A stretch of DNA of 64,000 nt from an uncultured Clostridia bacterium (GCA_947307375.1 CAMZIX010000001.1:51381-115380); one strand, 5' to 3'; shown: positions 23,166 to 31,902, counted from the first letter of the stretch. A program made the numbers and translations. The notes: generated from the sequence alone by a model not told the origin.

Positions 23166-23702
23166 ATGGTCGAGAAAAACATTTTCGCAGGCTTCGGCGG
23201 ACAGGGCGTCCTGCTGATGGGTCAGCTGCTGGCGGCCGCGGGCATGATGGAAGGCAAGCACACCACCTGGGTGCCCTCCTACGGCCCCGAGATGCGCGGC
23301 GGCACGGCCAACTGCAGCGTCATGCTCTCCGACGAGGAGATCGACAGCCCGCTGATCACCCGCCCCACTTCCCTGATCGTTATGAACCGTCCTTCCCTCG
23401 AAAAGTTCGAGGACAAGGTCGTCCCCGGCGGCTCGATCTTCGTCAACAGCTCGATGATCGACATCAAGGTCCAGCGCAGCGACGTGAACGCCTATTACGT
23501 TCCCTGCAATGAGCTGGCCGCCGAACTCGGCAACAACAAGGTCGCCAACATGATCATGCTCGGCGCTTACCTCGGCAAGTCCAAGTGCGTCGACGTGGAG
23601 ACCGTTCTGGACGCGCTGCTCGAGAAGCTCGGCCAGAAGAAGGCCAAGCTCATCCCGCTCAACCGCGAGGCTCTGCTGCGCGGCGCCGCCTGCATCGAGT
23701 AA
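23166..23702 (+). CDS. 2-oxoacid:ferredoxin oxidoreductase gamma subunit
   Basis: A 178-residue subunit with the domain start IFAGFGGQGVLLMGQLLAAAGM and SYGPEMRGGTANCSVMLSDEEI, the hallmarks of the gamma (CoA-handling) subunit. Last gene of the five-gene operon; a perfect stem terminator follows. Confidence 0.93.
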   Translation: MVEKNIFAGFGGQGVLLMGQLLAAAGMMEGKHTTWVPSYGPEMRGGTANCSVMLSDEEIDSPLITRPTSLIVMNRPSLEKFEDKVVPGGSIFVNSSMIDIKVQRSDVNAYYVPCNELAAELGNNKVANMIMLGAYLGKSKCVDVETVLDALLEKLGQKKAKLIPLNREALLRGAACIE

Positions 23703-23710
23703 ATACGAAA

Positions 23711-23756
23711 AAAGGCTTTTCTGCGCCTGCTTCAAGCACAGAAAAGCCTTTTCTTC
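23711..23756. terminator. Bidirectional terminator between the oxidoreductase operon and gntR
   Basis: Perfect 14-bp stem (23711-23724 with 23740-23753), T-rich on both outgoing strands; the genes converge here. Confidence 0.88.
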
Positions 23757-23766
23757 AAATCAGTCT

Positions 23767-24453
23767 TCAGTCCACGTCGATGGAGAAGGCCCGCATCGTA
23801 TTGATGATGTGCAGATGCATCGCAGCCCTGGCTCCCTCCGCGAAGCGCTCCTTGAGGTAATTCATCAGCAGCCGGTGGTCGTGCAGCGTCAGCTCCGCGA
23901 CCTCGGGCGATTCGTTGGCCAAAATGATGCCTTGATGGATCGCACGGTTGAAAACCGGCAGCAAAGATGTTATAAAGGGATTGTGCGTGGCTGAGGCGAT
24001 CGCGTTGTGGAACTTCTGCTCGTATTCGTCCCACTGCGGATCGCGGCGCAGGATCATCTGCTCGTCCATCTCCCCGTAGCGGAAGATCGTGTCCAGCTCC
24101 TCGTCGCTGGCGCGCAGGCAGGCGTAATAGGCAGCCTGCGGCTCGAACATCAGGCGCATCTCATAGAGATCCTTGACGTTGACGTTGGTGTTCTGGATCT
24201 TCAGCACGTCATAGTCGGCATGGATGCTCTGGCTGCGGGTGACGAAGGTGCCGATGCCCCGGCGCACCTCGACAAGACCGCGGGTCGCAAGGATCCGCAG
24301 CGCCTCGCGCAGCGTCGTGCGGCTGACCTTCAGCTCCTCGGACAGCTCCAGCTCGTTGGGCAGCTTGTCCCCCGGGCGGTACTTGCGCTGAACGATCATC
24401 TCCGTGATGGTATCGGCAATGCGTACCGACAGGGCGTTTGTTCTGTATGACAT
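23767..24453 (-). CDS. GntR/FadR-family transcriptional regulator (FCD domain)
   Basis: A 228-residue regulator. The N-terminal winged helix (about 10-75) contains PGDKLPNELELSEELKVSRTTLREALRILATRGLVEVRRGIGTFV. The C-terminal FCD ligand domain has histidines in QKFHNAIASATHNPF, LHDHRLLMNYL and AMHLHIINTM, the usual metal/carboxylate-binding set. Ligands of such proteins are often small carboxylic acids. It sits between the oxidoreductase operon and ilvE, and two sequences matching its family's operator pattern lie on the operon promoter, so it is the likely regulator. Confidence 0.9.
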   Translation of the reverse strand: MSYRTNALSVRIADTITEMIVQRKYRPGDKLPNELELSEELKVSRTTLREALRILATRGLVEVRRGIGTFVTRSQSIHADYDVLKIQNTNVNVKDLYEMRLMFEPQAAYYACLRASDEELDTIFRYGEMDEQMILRRDPQWDEYEQKFHNAIASATHNPFITSLLPVFNRAIHQGIILANESPEVAELTLHDHRLLMNYLKERFAEGARAAMHLHIINTMRAFSIDVD

Positions 24454-24474
24454 GGGCTTCGCCTCCCGGACAGA

Positions 24475-24503
24475 ATTATAGCGAACTTGTTACAGGAAAA
24501 CAA
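24475..24503 (-). promoter_or_regulatory. Promoter of the gntR-type gene
   Basis: Minus strand TTGTTT (24498-24503), 17-base spacer, perfect TATAAT (24475-24480). ilvE must be transcribed divergently from the same 81-base gap, but I could not define its promoter. Confidence 0.65.
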
Positions 24504-24534
24504 TACATAAATCGAAAAGAGGGTTTTTATCGAC

Positions 24535-25611
24535 ATGGAGAATCTCAAAATCGAACTCACCCAGACCCCCAAGAAAAAGCCCGGTCCCGGCGATAAGCTC
24601 GGCTTCGGCACCGTTTTCACGGATCACATGATGCTGATGGAGTGGGATCGCGGCATCGGCTGGCACGACGCGCGCATCGTTCCCTTCGGCCCCATCACGC
24701 TCAGCCCCGCGAGCACCGTGCTGCACTATGCCCAGGAGACCTTTGAAGGCATGAAGGCCTACCGGAGCACCGACGGCCGCGTACTGCTCTTCCGTCCGGA
24801 TGAGAACTTCAAGCGTCTCAACCGCTCCAATGAGCGCCTGTGCATCCCTGCGCTGGATGTGGACTTCTGCGTGGAGAGCCTGAAAGAGCTCGTCATGATC
24901 GACAAGGACTGGATCCCGGAGGCCGAGGGCGCTTCGCTGTACATCCGTCCCTTCATCATCGGCAACGAGTCCAAGCTGGGCGTCAAGGAAGCCGACAACT
25001 ACATCTACTGCGTGCTGCTCAGCCCCAGCGGCGCCTACTACGAGAGCGGCCTGAAGCCCGTGCCCATTTACGTTGAGGAAGAGTACGTCCGCGCCGTCCG
25101 CGGCGGCACCGGCTTTGCCAAGACCGGCGGCAACTACGCCTCCAGCCTTCGCGCCCAGACCGTCGCCCACGAGAAGGGCTACTCCCAGGTCCTCTGGCTC
25201 GACGGCGTGGAGAAGAAATACGTCGGCGAGGTCGGCGCGATGAACATCTTCTTTGTCATCGACGGCGAGGTCATCACACCCGAGCTCGACGGCAGCATCC
25301 TGCCGGGCATCACCAGAAAGTCCATGATCGAGCTGCTCCGCCGCGACGGCTACACCGTCACCGAGCGTCAGATCGCGATCCAGGAGGTCTCCGACGCCTA
25401 CGACGCCGGCAAGCTGGACGAGATGTTCGGTACCGGCACCGCCGCCGTCATCAGCCCGGTCGGCGAGCTGAAGTGGGGCGACAAAGTCATGAAGATCAAC
25501 AACGGCGAGATCGGCCCGATCTCCGCCCACGCCTACAAGGAGCTCACCGATATCCAGTGGGGCCGCGCCAAGGGTCCCGACGGCTGGTCCATCGAGATCG
25601 GTCATATCTGA
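24535..25611 (+). CDS. ilvE: Branched-chain amino acid aminotransferase
   Basis: A 358-residue class IV PLP enzyme interconverting Leu/Ile/Val and their 2-oxoacids with 2-oxoglutarate. GTGFAKTGGNYASSL-like and WLDGVEKKYVGEVGAMNIFF segments are the BCAT signature, the latter holding the PLP lysine. MFGTGTAAVISPVGELKWGD is the phosphate/substrate loop. Length fits the long BCAT2 form. AAGAGGG precedes the ATG. Placed next to the 2-oxoacid oxidoreductase and its regulator. Confidence 0.95.
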   Translation: MENLKIELTQTPKKKPGPGDKLGFGTVFTDHMMLMEWDRGIGWHDARIVPFGPITLSPASTVLHYAQETFEGMKAYRSTDGRVLLFRPDENFKRLNRSNERLCIPALDVDFCVESLKELVMIDKDWIPEAEGASLYIRPFIIGNESKLGVKEADNYIYCVLLSPSGAYYESGLKPVPIYVEEEYVRAVRGGTGFAKTGGNYASSLRAQTVAHEKGYSQVLWLDGVEKKYVGEVGAMNIFFVIDGEVITPELDGSILPGITRKSMIELLRRDGYTVTERQIAIQEVSDAYDAGKLDEMFGTGTAAVISPVGELKWGDKVMKINNGEIGPISAHAYKELTDIQWGRAKGPDGWSIEIGHI

Positions 25612-25623
25612 GCCATCGACCCC

Positions 25624-25659
25624 AAGCCCCTGCTCTGAAAAAGAGCAGGGGCTTTTTTA
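25624..25659 (+). terminator. Terminator of ilvE
   Basis: Perfect 13-bp stem (25624-25636 with 25642-25654), T-run to 25658. Confidence 0.88.
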
Positions 25660-25685
25660 TTCTTTCTTAAGAGTCCGCCGATCGC

Positions 25686-25714
25686 TTGAGGGACGGCGAG
25701 GGCTGTGGTATAAT
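25686..25714 (+). promoter_or_regulatory. Promoter of the lipoprotein gene
   Basis: TTGAGG (25686-25691), 17-base spacer, perfect TATAAT (25709-25714), 29 bases before the ATG. Confidence 0.75.
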
Positions 25715-25743
25715 GGGAAAAAACCGGAAGGGATGAGAAACGG

Positions 25744-27486
25744 ATGAAAAAACTTCTATGCCTGCTGCTGGCGCTGCTGATGCTCCTGTCTCTCGCCGCC
25801 TGTGGATCCAAACCGGATGAGGACGACGAGGAGCCTGCCGAACGGCACGTCAGCCGCAGGGAGAAAGATGAAAAGAAAGATGACCCGCTCCCGCTGCCCG
25901 CAGCGACCGAGAAGCCGCGTGCGGAGCGAAAGCCGGTCGATCCGAAGGAGATCCCGGACGGAGCTCTGAGCCTGCTGGGCCGCTTCGGCTGGTTCGCACG
26001 CTCCGACGCGCAGTCCTTTACCGGAAGCGCTGAGGACGCCGTCCGTCTGATGCGCTGCGGTTCCGATTTGATCGTCGGCTTCGACGCCTACCCCGGGCCG
26101 AAGGCCGAATACCGATCGAAACCCGACCCGCGCGGCCGCTGGGATTATTGCGTGGTCTTCGACGCGGAAAAATTCGACCGCATCCTGAAAACCGTCTATT
26201 ACTTCTCCGACGACGCGATCCGCACGATCCGCGAAAGCGGCGAGGAGGAATACGCCGGCTATTACTATCTGGACGGCTGTTATTACGTCGCTCAGATGGG
26301 CGTCGGCGGCGGCACGGTCTGCCTCCCGCTCTACGCCGAGAGCGACGGCGCGGATCTGTATCTCTACTACGCGGCGTATAACGGCGACGTGATGTTCTAT
26401 CCCGCCGGCGTCCAATACGCGGTCCTGTCCGAGGAGGAGCTGGACGGAGAACGCTGCTGGACGCTCACATACTGGAGCAAGACGCTGCCGGTGATCGGGC
26501 AGGCCGCCTCCGACGAGGACTGTGCGGCCCGGATGGGCGACTGGCTCCTGGAGGCGGACGGACTGAGCACGATGCGTCTTTCCGATTACAAGGACGGTAC
26601 GTTCCGCTTCTACGCGGGCTTTTTCCGGCTGGTCGGCTTCGACGCAGAGGCGCAGTTCATCAAGGGAGACGGCATCGCGATGTTTTCCGCCTGCGACGGC
26701 AGCAGCTTCCAGGGCTGGATGCAGATCTCCGACGATGAGATCGTCCTGCACGTCTATACCGCCCCGGAGGCGGACGGATATCTCGACCACGCGGGCTATT
26801 TTGACGGAAAAGCGCTTCGCTTTGTCCGCGGCACGCCCGCTCCGATCGAAGAGCCGTTCAGCATCACGCAGGAAGAGCTGGAACAGGAGATCGAACGCAT
26901 CCGCGCCGTCTATTACACGCCCGGAACCGGCGACAGCAAAAAAGTCCTCGCCAACGGCGCCGACGGCTGGGGCTACAGCCGCGAATATTATTACCATAAC
27001 GGGCAGCTGGTCTTTGCCTTTATCTACGACGGCACGGAAGAGCATCGCCTCTATTTCAAGGACAGACACATGATCCGCTACATCGACGAATACCACACGG
27101 TCTACGACTTCGGCGCGCTGGATCCCTTCGCCTCCTGGGCGGAACGCGCGCTGGAGGAGGCGGAGCGGATCCTCGCGGCCGACGCGGTCGATCCCTCGGA
27201 CTGGCTCGGCGTTTGGGTGACGGGCGGTGAGGAGTGGATCCAGGTCACCGGGGCGGACGAAAACGGAATCCGCTTTCTTTTCCACCACAGTACCGAACTC
27301 GGAGCGATCGACACGGAATACGCCCTGCCCTGGCTGAGCGCGGACCGCCGCTCGACAGCCGAGGACGAAAGCCTGATCGTCAACGGCGGCTGGCGTTATG
27401 CCTTCTATCTGGAGGACGGCTATATCCTGGTCACCTCTCGCTACCCGGACAAACTGTTTTACAAGCACGAGCCCGTTCAGCCCTGA
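25744..27486 (+). CDS. Large lipoprotein of unknown function
   Basis: A 580-residue secreted lipoprotein. A signal peptide (KKLLCLLLALLMLLSLAAC) ends in the lipobox LAAC with the lipid-bearing Cys at residue 20. A charged, Pro-rich spacer (about 22-75, DEDDEEPAERHVSRREKDEKKDD) probably spans the wall. The remainder is Tyr/Asp/Glu-rich beta-type sequence with no motif I recognise; residues about 370-460 contain EQEIERIRAVYYTPGTGDSKKV followed by YYYHNGQLVFAFIYDGTEEHRLYFKD, and the C-terminus (about 480-580) looks like a lipocalin-like or DUF-type beta domain. Monocistronic, with own promoter. Confidence 0.75.
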   Translation: MKKLLCLLLALLMLLSLAACGSKPDEDDEEPAERHVSRREKDEKKDDPLPLPAATEKPRAERKPVDPKEIPDGALSLLGRFGWFARSDAQSFTGSAEDAVRLMRCGSDLIVGFDAYPGPKAEYRSKPDPRGRWDYCVVFDAEKFDRILKTVYYFSDDAIRTIRESGEEEYAGYYYLDGCYYVAQMGVGGGTVCLPLYAESDGADLYLYYAAYNGDVMFYPAGVQYAVLSEEELDGERCWTLTYWSKTLPVIGQAASDEDCAARMGDWLLEADGLSTMRLSDYKDGTFRFYAGFFRLVGFDAEAQFIKGDGIAMFSACDGSSFQGWMQISDDEIVLHVYTAPEADGYLDHAGYFDGKALRFVRGTPAPIEEPFSITQEELEQEIERIRAVYYTPGTGDSKKVLANGADGWGYSREYYYHNGQLVFAFIYDGTEEHRLYFKDRHMIRYIDEYHTVYDFGALDPFASWAERALEEAERILAADAVDPSDWLGVWVTGGEEWIQVTGADENGIRFLFHHSTELGAIDTEYALPWLSADRRSTAEDESLIVNGGWRYAFYLEDGYILVTSRYPDKLFYKHEPVQP

Positions 27487-27496
27487 TAAAAAACTG

Positions 27497-27518
27497 AGCC
27501 CCGCCGTTGGGCGGGGCT
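27497..27518. terminator. Hairpin between the lipoprotein gene and the convergent small gene
   Basis: Nine-bp GC stem (27497-27505 with 27510-27518). The T-run is better placed for the minus strand (A-run at 27488-27493), so it mainly terminates the Nif11-like gene and perhaps also the lipoprotein gene. Confidence 0.65.
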
Positions 27519-27531
27519 GACTGCAAGCGTT

Positions 27532-27858
27532 TTATTTCTTTTTGAAAAACTTGGGATCGTTCTCCCAGCCGCGATCCAGCAGCCAGTAGCTGATCGGATC
27601 CTCATCGATGGGATCTCCCTCGGGGATCTCCTCGTCGGGCTGGAGATTGCGCATTTTCACGCGCGTCTCATAGGCGCGCAGCTCCTTGACCGAAAAAGGC
27701 AGACCGAGCTCCTCCGCGATGGGGAGCAGCACATATTCCGCCACGGATTCGCGGATCTCCAGGCTGCCGGGATAGGCGGCCTCGGCCTCCGCGACGCGCC
27801 GGCGCAGCGCCTCGTCGGCACGGTAAAGCTCAAAGAATTTTTCGGCGTTTTCGACCAT
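27532..27858 (-). CDS. Small protein with Nif11-like helical domain
   Basis: A 108-residue protein. Residues 4-65 (ENAEKFFELYRADEALRRRV ... LPIAEELGLPFSVKELRAYE) follow the Nif11 pattern: F..ly..D..L..rv, a middle helix, and A.e.G..fs..EL. An acidic C-terminal tail ends PISYWLLDRGWENDPKFFKKK. Some Nif11 proteins are leader peptides of modified peptides, but there is no Gly-Gly cleavage site or modification enzyme here, so that role is unlikely. Function unknown. It has a near-consensus promoter. Confidence 0.6.
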   Translation of the reverse strand: MVENAEKFFELYRADEALRRRVAEAEAAYPGSLEIRESVAEYVLLPIAEELGLPFSVKELRAYETRVKMRNLQPDEEIPEGDPIDEDPISYWLLDRGWENDPKFFKKK

Positions 27859-27896
27859 ATTCCGTCCTGCCTTTCCTTTCCGCTCTGCATGATCGC

Positions 27897-27926
27897 ATTA
27901 TACCGCATCGCGCGGCCGCTTGTCAA
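27897..27926 (-). promoter_or_regulatory. Promoter of the Nif11-like gene
   Basis: Minus strand perfect TTGACA (27921-27926), 18-base spacer, perfect TATAAT (27897-27902). Back-to-back with the permease promoter, the two -35 boxes being 16 bases apart. Confidence 0.85.
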
Positions 27927-27942
27927 ATTCCCGCGTCAACGC

Positions 27943-27971
27943 TTGACATCGATTTGATAACATTTTATAAT
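27943..27971 (+). promoter_or_regulatory. Promoter of the amino-acid permease cluster
   Basis: Perfect TTGACA (27943-27948), 17-base spacer, perfect TATAAT (27966-27971). Confidence 0.9.
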
Positions 27972-28003
27972 TTTCTTTATCAAACAGGAAAGGATCGAGC
28001 GCC

Positions 28004-29158
28004 ATGGCAAAGATTCAGGGAGAATCCAAACTGAGCTTCTGGGAGGCTACCGGCATCATCGTCGGCCACGGCGTTGGCGCCGGCATCCTGGCTGTACCGG
28101 CGCTGGCCGCGCGCAACAGTCTGCGGGAGATCCTGCTGATCCTCTGCTTCTGCTACCTGTTCAATCTGGTGCTGCACCTGATCATCGCGGAGCTGAGCTA
28201 CAACAACGGCGGCGCGCAGTTCATCAGCTGCTTTGACCGCGAGCTTTTCTCCGGCAAGTTCAAGAAAATCTTTACCTGGGCCGCCTTCGCGCTGCTGGGC
28301 CTGTCCGTACTGATGAACGTCAGCAGCTTTCTGACCGGCGCGGCCAACGTCTTCAACGAGTGGTTCGGCCTGAACAGCACGCTCGGCATGCTGCTGTTCT
28401 ACGTGCTGGGCGCCGGCGTCGTCTTCTTCGGCATGAAGCTGGTCGGCGTCTGCGAAAAGTACGCCGTGGCCGCGATGGTGCTTGTCATGGCCCTGCTCTT
28501 CGTCTTTACGCTCCGGGGACAGACCCAGCCTCTGCCCGCTGCCTTCGGCGGCGGAAAGAACGCGCTGGCGCTGCTGAGCGTGATCTCCTTCTCGCTCTCG
28601 GCCGTCATGTCCACGCCGCAGGTCGTCAAGGGCCTTGAGGGCGACGTCAAACGCATCCGCCTTTCGATCGCCGCCGGTCTCGCCCTCAACGCCGCGCTGA
28701 TCCTTCTCGTCACAATCACGACGCTGCTCGGCGTCGGCGCGCCCCATGTGACCGAGCGCGGCGCGCTCGTCGACCTGTCCGCCCGTCTGGGCGGCTGGGT
28801 CAGCGTCGTCGGTTACGTTTTCTCGCTGCTCGCGCTGGCCACCTCCTTCTGGGCCAACACGCTGAACCTGCGCGATATCGTGCACGAGCAGACCAAGTGG
28901 AACAAAAACCTCAGCTGGCTCTGCGCCTCGCTCCCCTGCCTGGCGCTGGCGCTGCTGAGCAGTTTGAGCTTTGTCAAATTCACGATGTTCGCCAGCGCGA
29001 TCCAGGTCGTCACCGGCCTCGGCATCATCCTCGCCTATCATCTGTCGCGCAAGCGCGTCGGCAAGGGCGAGATCGTCGGCCGCTTCGGCACGCTGCCCTT
29101 CCAGATTCTGGTCTTTGTCTGCACGATGCTGGCCACGGCCGGCTCCTTCATGAGCTGA
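28004..29158 (+). CDS. Amino-acid permease, aromatic amino-acid/HAAAP type
   Basis: A 384-residue carrier with about 11 hydrophobic segments. The first helix reads SFWEATGIIVGHGVGAGILAVP, the unwound helix typical of APC-superfamily carriers, and the overall style fits the hydroxy/aromatic amino-acid permease family (TyrP/Mtr/SdaC). The exact substrate is unknown. First gene of a cluster with an alpha/beta hydrolase four bases downstream. AAAGGA precedes the ATG. Confidence 0.8.
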   Translation: MAKIQGESKLSFWEATGIIVGHGVGAGILAVPALAARNSLREILLILCFCYLFNLVLHLIIAELSYNNGGAQFISCFDRELFSGKFKKIFTWAAFALLGLSVLMNVSSFLTGAANVFNEWFGLNSTLGMLLFYVLGAGVVFFGMKLVGVCEKYAVAAMVLVMALLFVFTLRGQTQPLPAAFGGGKNALALLSVISFSLSAVMSTPQVVKGLEGDVKRIRLSIAAGLALNAALILLVTITTLLGVGAPHVTERGALVDLSARLGGWVSVVGYVFSLLALATSFWANTLNLRDIVHEQTKWNKNLSWLCASLPCLALALLSSLSFVKFTMFASAIQVVTGLGIILAYHLSRKRVGKGEIVGRFGTLPFQILVFVCTMLATAGSFMS

Positions 29159-29162
29159 GCCG

Positions 29163-30071
29163 ATGAAAAAGCTTCTGCTTTTGCCTGCCGCGCTCTGCGG
29201 CGCCGCGGCCTTGTTCACCGGCGAGCTTTACCGTTACACCTTCCTGCGGGAAGGCTCCCGCCTGCTGGCGCCCCTGCTGGACAAGCGAGGGCACGAGGAT
29301 GCCTATTATATCAAGCGCGACAACGCGGCCGCCGCGCTGCGCGCCAGACCGCGGACGAGGCTGCAGATCCGCTCGGAGCGCGGAGAGCTCCTCACCGGCT
29401 ATTACTACCCCGGCAGCGGCGAGGGCAGACGTATCGCCTTTCTGATCCACGGCTACCGCTCGGAGCACGCGGAGACCGCGGGCCTGTACTACGATTATTA
29501 CGCGACACGCGGCTTTGATCTCTTCTGCTGCGATCAGACGGCGCACGGCGACAGCGAAGGCAGGCAGATCGGCTTTGACGTGTTTGAGAGCACCGACTGT
29601 CTGCGCTGGGTCGACGAGCTCATCCGGCGCTTCGGCAGACAGGTGCAGATCGTGCTCCACGGCTTTTCGATGGGCTCCGCGACCGTGCTGAAAATGAGCA
29701 GCCGCTGCCCGGAACAGGTGAAATTCCTTGTGGCCGACTGCGGTTACGTCAGCGGCGAAGAACAGCTTAAGGGCTCGCTCGGACCGCTGTACCCTGTTCT
29801 GCGGCTGCTGAACCGCTGCTTCGCCGGCTACGATCTGCGCGACAGCGACGTGCGGCCCAGCCTGCAGGAAGCGACGCTGCCCATCCTCTTCGTGCACGGA
29901 AAGCAGGATCGCTCCGTTCCCTTCTCCAACGGAGAACGGCTCTATGGCCTGTATAGCGGCCCGAAGGACTGTTTCTTTGTGGAAAACGCGCGCCACGTGG
30001 AGTGCATGTACGTCGATCCGCAGGGATACGCGAATCATCTGGATTCTTTCATCACAGACTATATTTCATGA
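29163..30071 (+). CDS. Alpha/beta hydrolase, membrane-anchored
   Basis: A 302-residue alpha/beta-fold hydrolase with an N-terminal hydrophobic segment (about 3-20) that may anchor or export it. FLIHGYRSEH (93-102) supplies the oxyanion loop, HGFSMGS (166-172) the nucleophile Ser169, VHGKQDRSVP the acid and ENARHVECM the histidine. The triad is complete. Resembles the YqkD/FrsA-type group of unknown substrate. Follows the permease by 4 bases. Confidence 0.85.
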   Translation: MKKLLLLPAALCGAAALFTGELYRYTFLREGSRLLAPLLDKRGHEDAYYIKRDNAAAALRARPRTRLQIRSERGELLTGYYYPGSGEGRRIAFLIHGYRSEHAETAGLYYDYYATRGFDLFCCDQTAHGDSEGRQIGFDVFESTDCLRWVDELIRRFGRQVQIVLHGFSMGSATVLKMSSRCPEQVKFLVADCGYVSGEEQLKGSLGPLYPVLRLLNRCFAGYDLRDSDVRPSLQEATLPILFVHGKQDRSVPFSNGERLYGLYSGPKDCFFVENARHVECMYVDPQGYANHLDSFITDYIS

Positions 30072-30088
30072 AAGCGGGGTCATGCAGT

Positions 30089-30832
30089 ATGTGGAAATGC
30101 AGCGCCTGTCAGAATGAAAATAAAGATGAATACCGCTTTTGTCTGAGCTGCGGCAGTCCGAGACCTTCCGGAAAGGCTCCGAAAGCCAAAAAGCCCGGTG
30201 CCGAACCGAAAAAGGAAGGCAACAGCCGCGCCATGACGATCCTGCTGCTTGTCCTGGCTCTCCTTCTGATTATCGCCATTGTCGGCATCATCATCTACTT
30301 CCCCACTGTCAGCGGCAAAACGGAGCCTGCCAAGGAGGAAAGCGGCGAAAGCAGTCAGCGCCACAGCCGCGGTGAAAAAGCCGCGGACAAGTCCGAATGG
30401 GGCGGCTCGAGCAGCTATATCATCGGCGGCGATACCGATGCCGCTCCGGAGAGCTTTGTTCCTTCCTCCGACCAGGCCCTCCCGGTCGAGACGCCCGTTT
30501 CCTCTGCGCTCCCTGTCGAAACGCCTGTTCCGACAGCAGAACCGCTCAGCGAGTATCTGATCCCCGGGAGCGACAGCCGCTATATCACCGAGGCCGATCT
30601 GAAGGAGCTGAGCTGGGAGCAATGCTGCCTGGCGCGCAATGAGATCTTCGCCCGCCACGGCCGGATGTTCCAGACGCCGGAGATCGCCAGCTATTTCAAC
30701 AGTAAAAGCTGGTATCACGGCACGATCGCGGCCGAAAACTTCAGCGAAACGGTCCTCAACGAATACGAAAGGGCCAATGTCAATTATATCCGGCAATATG
30801 AGACCGCTCATTGGGGAGGTTCTTACTATTGA
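30089..30832 (+). CDS. Zinc-ribbon, single-pass membrane protein with YARHG domain
   Basis: A 247-residue protein: N-terminal zinc ribbon (Cys4, 7, 18, 21), basic linker, one transmembrane helix (about 50-70), a Ser/Pro/Glu-rich extracytoplasmic spacer with two VETPV repeats, and a C-terminal YARHG domain (about 155-230: ITEADLKELSWEQCCLARNEIFARHGRMF ... YFNSKSWYHGT). YARHG is an extracellular module common in Firmicutes, of unknown function. The ribbon faces the cytoplasm, so the protein may sense or signal across the membrane. ATG 30089 is preferred to ATG 30068, which lacks a ribosome binding site. Confidence 0.85.
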   Translation: MWKCSACQNENKDEYRFCLSCGSPRPSGKAPKAKKPGAEPKKEGNSRAMTILLLVLALLLIIAIVGIIIYFPTVSGKTEPAKEESGESSQRHSRGEKAADKSEWGGSSSYIIGGDTDAAPESFVPSSDQALPVETPVSSALPVETPVPTAEPLSEYLIPGSDSRYITEADLKELSWEQCCLARNEIFARHGRMFQTPEIASYFNSKSWYHGTIAAENFSETVLNEYERANVNYIRQYETAHWGGSYY

Positions 30833-31824
30833 AACCGACCAGGATCACCAGGCAAACGCTGCGGCGCTGGCTCGCCGTACTGCTTGCTCTGCTGCTCTCG
30901 CTGGCGCTGCTGGTACTGATCCCGCTTCTCACGCACCGAAAGCCGGAGCCGGAGCCGAGATTCACCGAGCATCGGCCGCCGCCCAGCGAAGAGCCGTTAT
31001 TGACGCCCGAACCCGTTTCATTCGAGATGCCGGACCCGACCCTGCCGGAGCAGAACGCCGAACTGCAGGCGCTTCTGGCCGATTTTGTCGAACGTCACCC
31101 GGGTACCTGGGATATTTATGTCTACAATCTGACCTACGGTGAGTTCGGCGAATACGCCACGCAGGAGGATTCCCCGATGGTCGCGGCAAGCCTCATCAAG
31201 CTCTATATCATGGGTGCTTCGTTCCGGCAGTTCAAACAGGGAAAATTTTACCATGACGAAGCCTGGCCGAGCGTCAAGAAAATGATCATCACCAGCGACA
31301 ACTGGTGCGCCAAATGGCTGCTCTACCGCCTCGGCGAGGGCGTCGACGAGGCCGCCTTCGACGAAGTCAACAGCTTCGCCTACTCGATCGGCTGCAGAAA
31401 CACCACGATGAACCGGACCCTGCTGGACACGGACAGCGGCCTGGAGAACTACACCACTGCCGAGGACGTCGCGCTGTTTTACAAGCTGCTCTATCGCTAC
31501 GAGCTGGTTTCTCCGGAATACTCAGCCGAAATGCTGGATTACCTGAAAGCGCAGACCATCAACGACCGCATCCCCGTCGGGCTTCCTGCCGGAACGGTCT
31601 GCGCGCACAAGACCGGCGATCTGGAGCATATCTGCTGTGCTGACGCCGGACTGATCTTCTCCCCCGGCGCGGACTATATCCTTTCCGTCATCAATAACGG
31701 TGCCGAAGACGACGCGGCCGCCGCGCAGGCGATCGTCGAGCTTTCCTCGCTCGTGTATGATTTCTTCAATCCCCCGGTCGAGGCGGAAGCGTCCGACGAC
31801 GCCGGAGCGGTGACAGAACCATAA
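30829..31824 (+). CDS. Class A beta-lactamase-like serine hydrolase, membrane-anchored
   Basis: A 331-residue protein with a basic head, one membrane segment (about 13-34), a Pro/Glu-rich spacer and a penicilloyl-serine-transferase fold. All three motifs are present: SxxK as SLIK (121-124), SDN (156-158) and KTG near 260. There is no clear class A Glu166 loop, so a D,D-peptidase or other envelope role is as likely as antibiotic hydrolysis. Start TTG at 30829, after GGGAGG at 9 bases, overlapping the preceding stop (TTGA). Confidence 0.8.
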   Translation: MKPTRITRQTLRRWLAVLLALLLSLALLVLIPLLTHRKPEPEPRFTEHRPPPSEEPLLTPEPVSFEMPDPTLPEQNAELQALLADFVERHPGTWDIYVYNLTYGEFGEYATQEDSPMVAASLIKLYIMGASFRQFKQGKFYHDEAWPSVKKMIITSDNWCAKWLLYRLGEGVDEAAFDEVNSFAYSIGCRNTTMNRTLLDTDSGLENYTTAEDVALFYKLLYRYELVSPEYSAEMLDYLKAQTINDRIPVGLPAGTVCAHKTGDLEHICCADAGLIFSPGADYILSVINNGAEDDAAAAQAIVELSSLVYDFFNPPVEAEASDDAGAVTEP

Positions 31825-31831
31825 ACAGGAT

Positions 31832-31866
31832 AAACAGCCGGGAAAAGTTTTCCCGGCTGTTTTTGT
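31832..31866 (+). terminator. Terminator of the permease-hydrolase cluster
   Basis: Perfect 15-bp stem (31832-31846 with 31848-31862, the innermost pairs forming the loop) and T-run to 31864. Confidence 0.88.
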
Positions 31867-31902
31867 ATTCGCTCTTTTATTTTTTTCGACGACGTGCTAC
31901 AA

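Noticed and set aside
27980..29218. 412-codon minus-strand frame opposite the amino-acid permease
   Set aside because: Gln/Ala/Asp-rich translation without motifs; the permease has helices, promoter and ribosome binding site.
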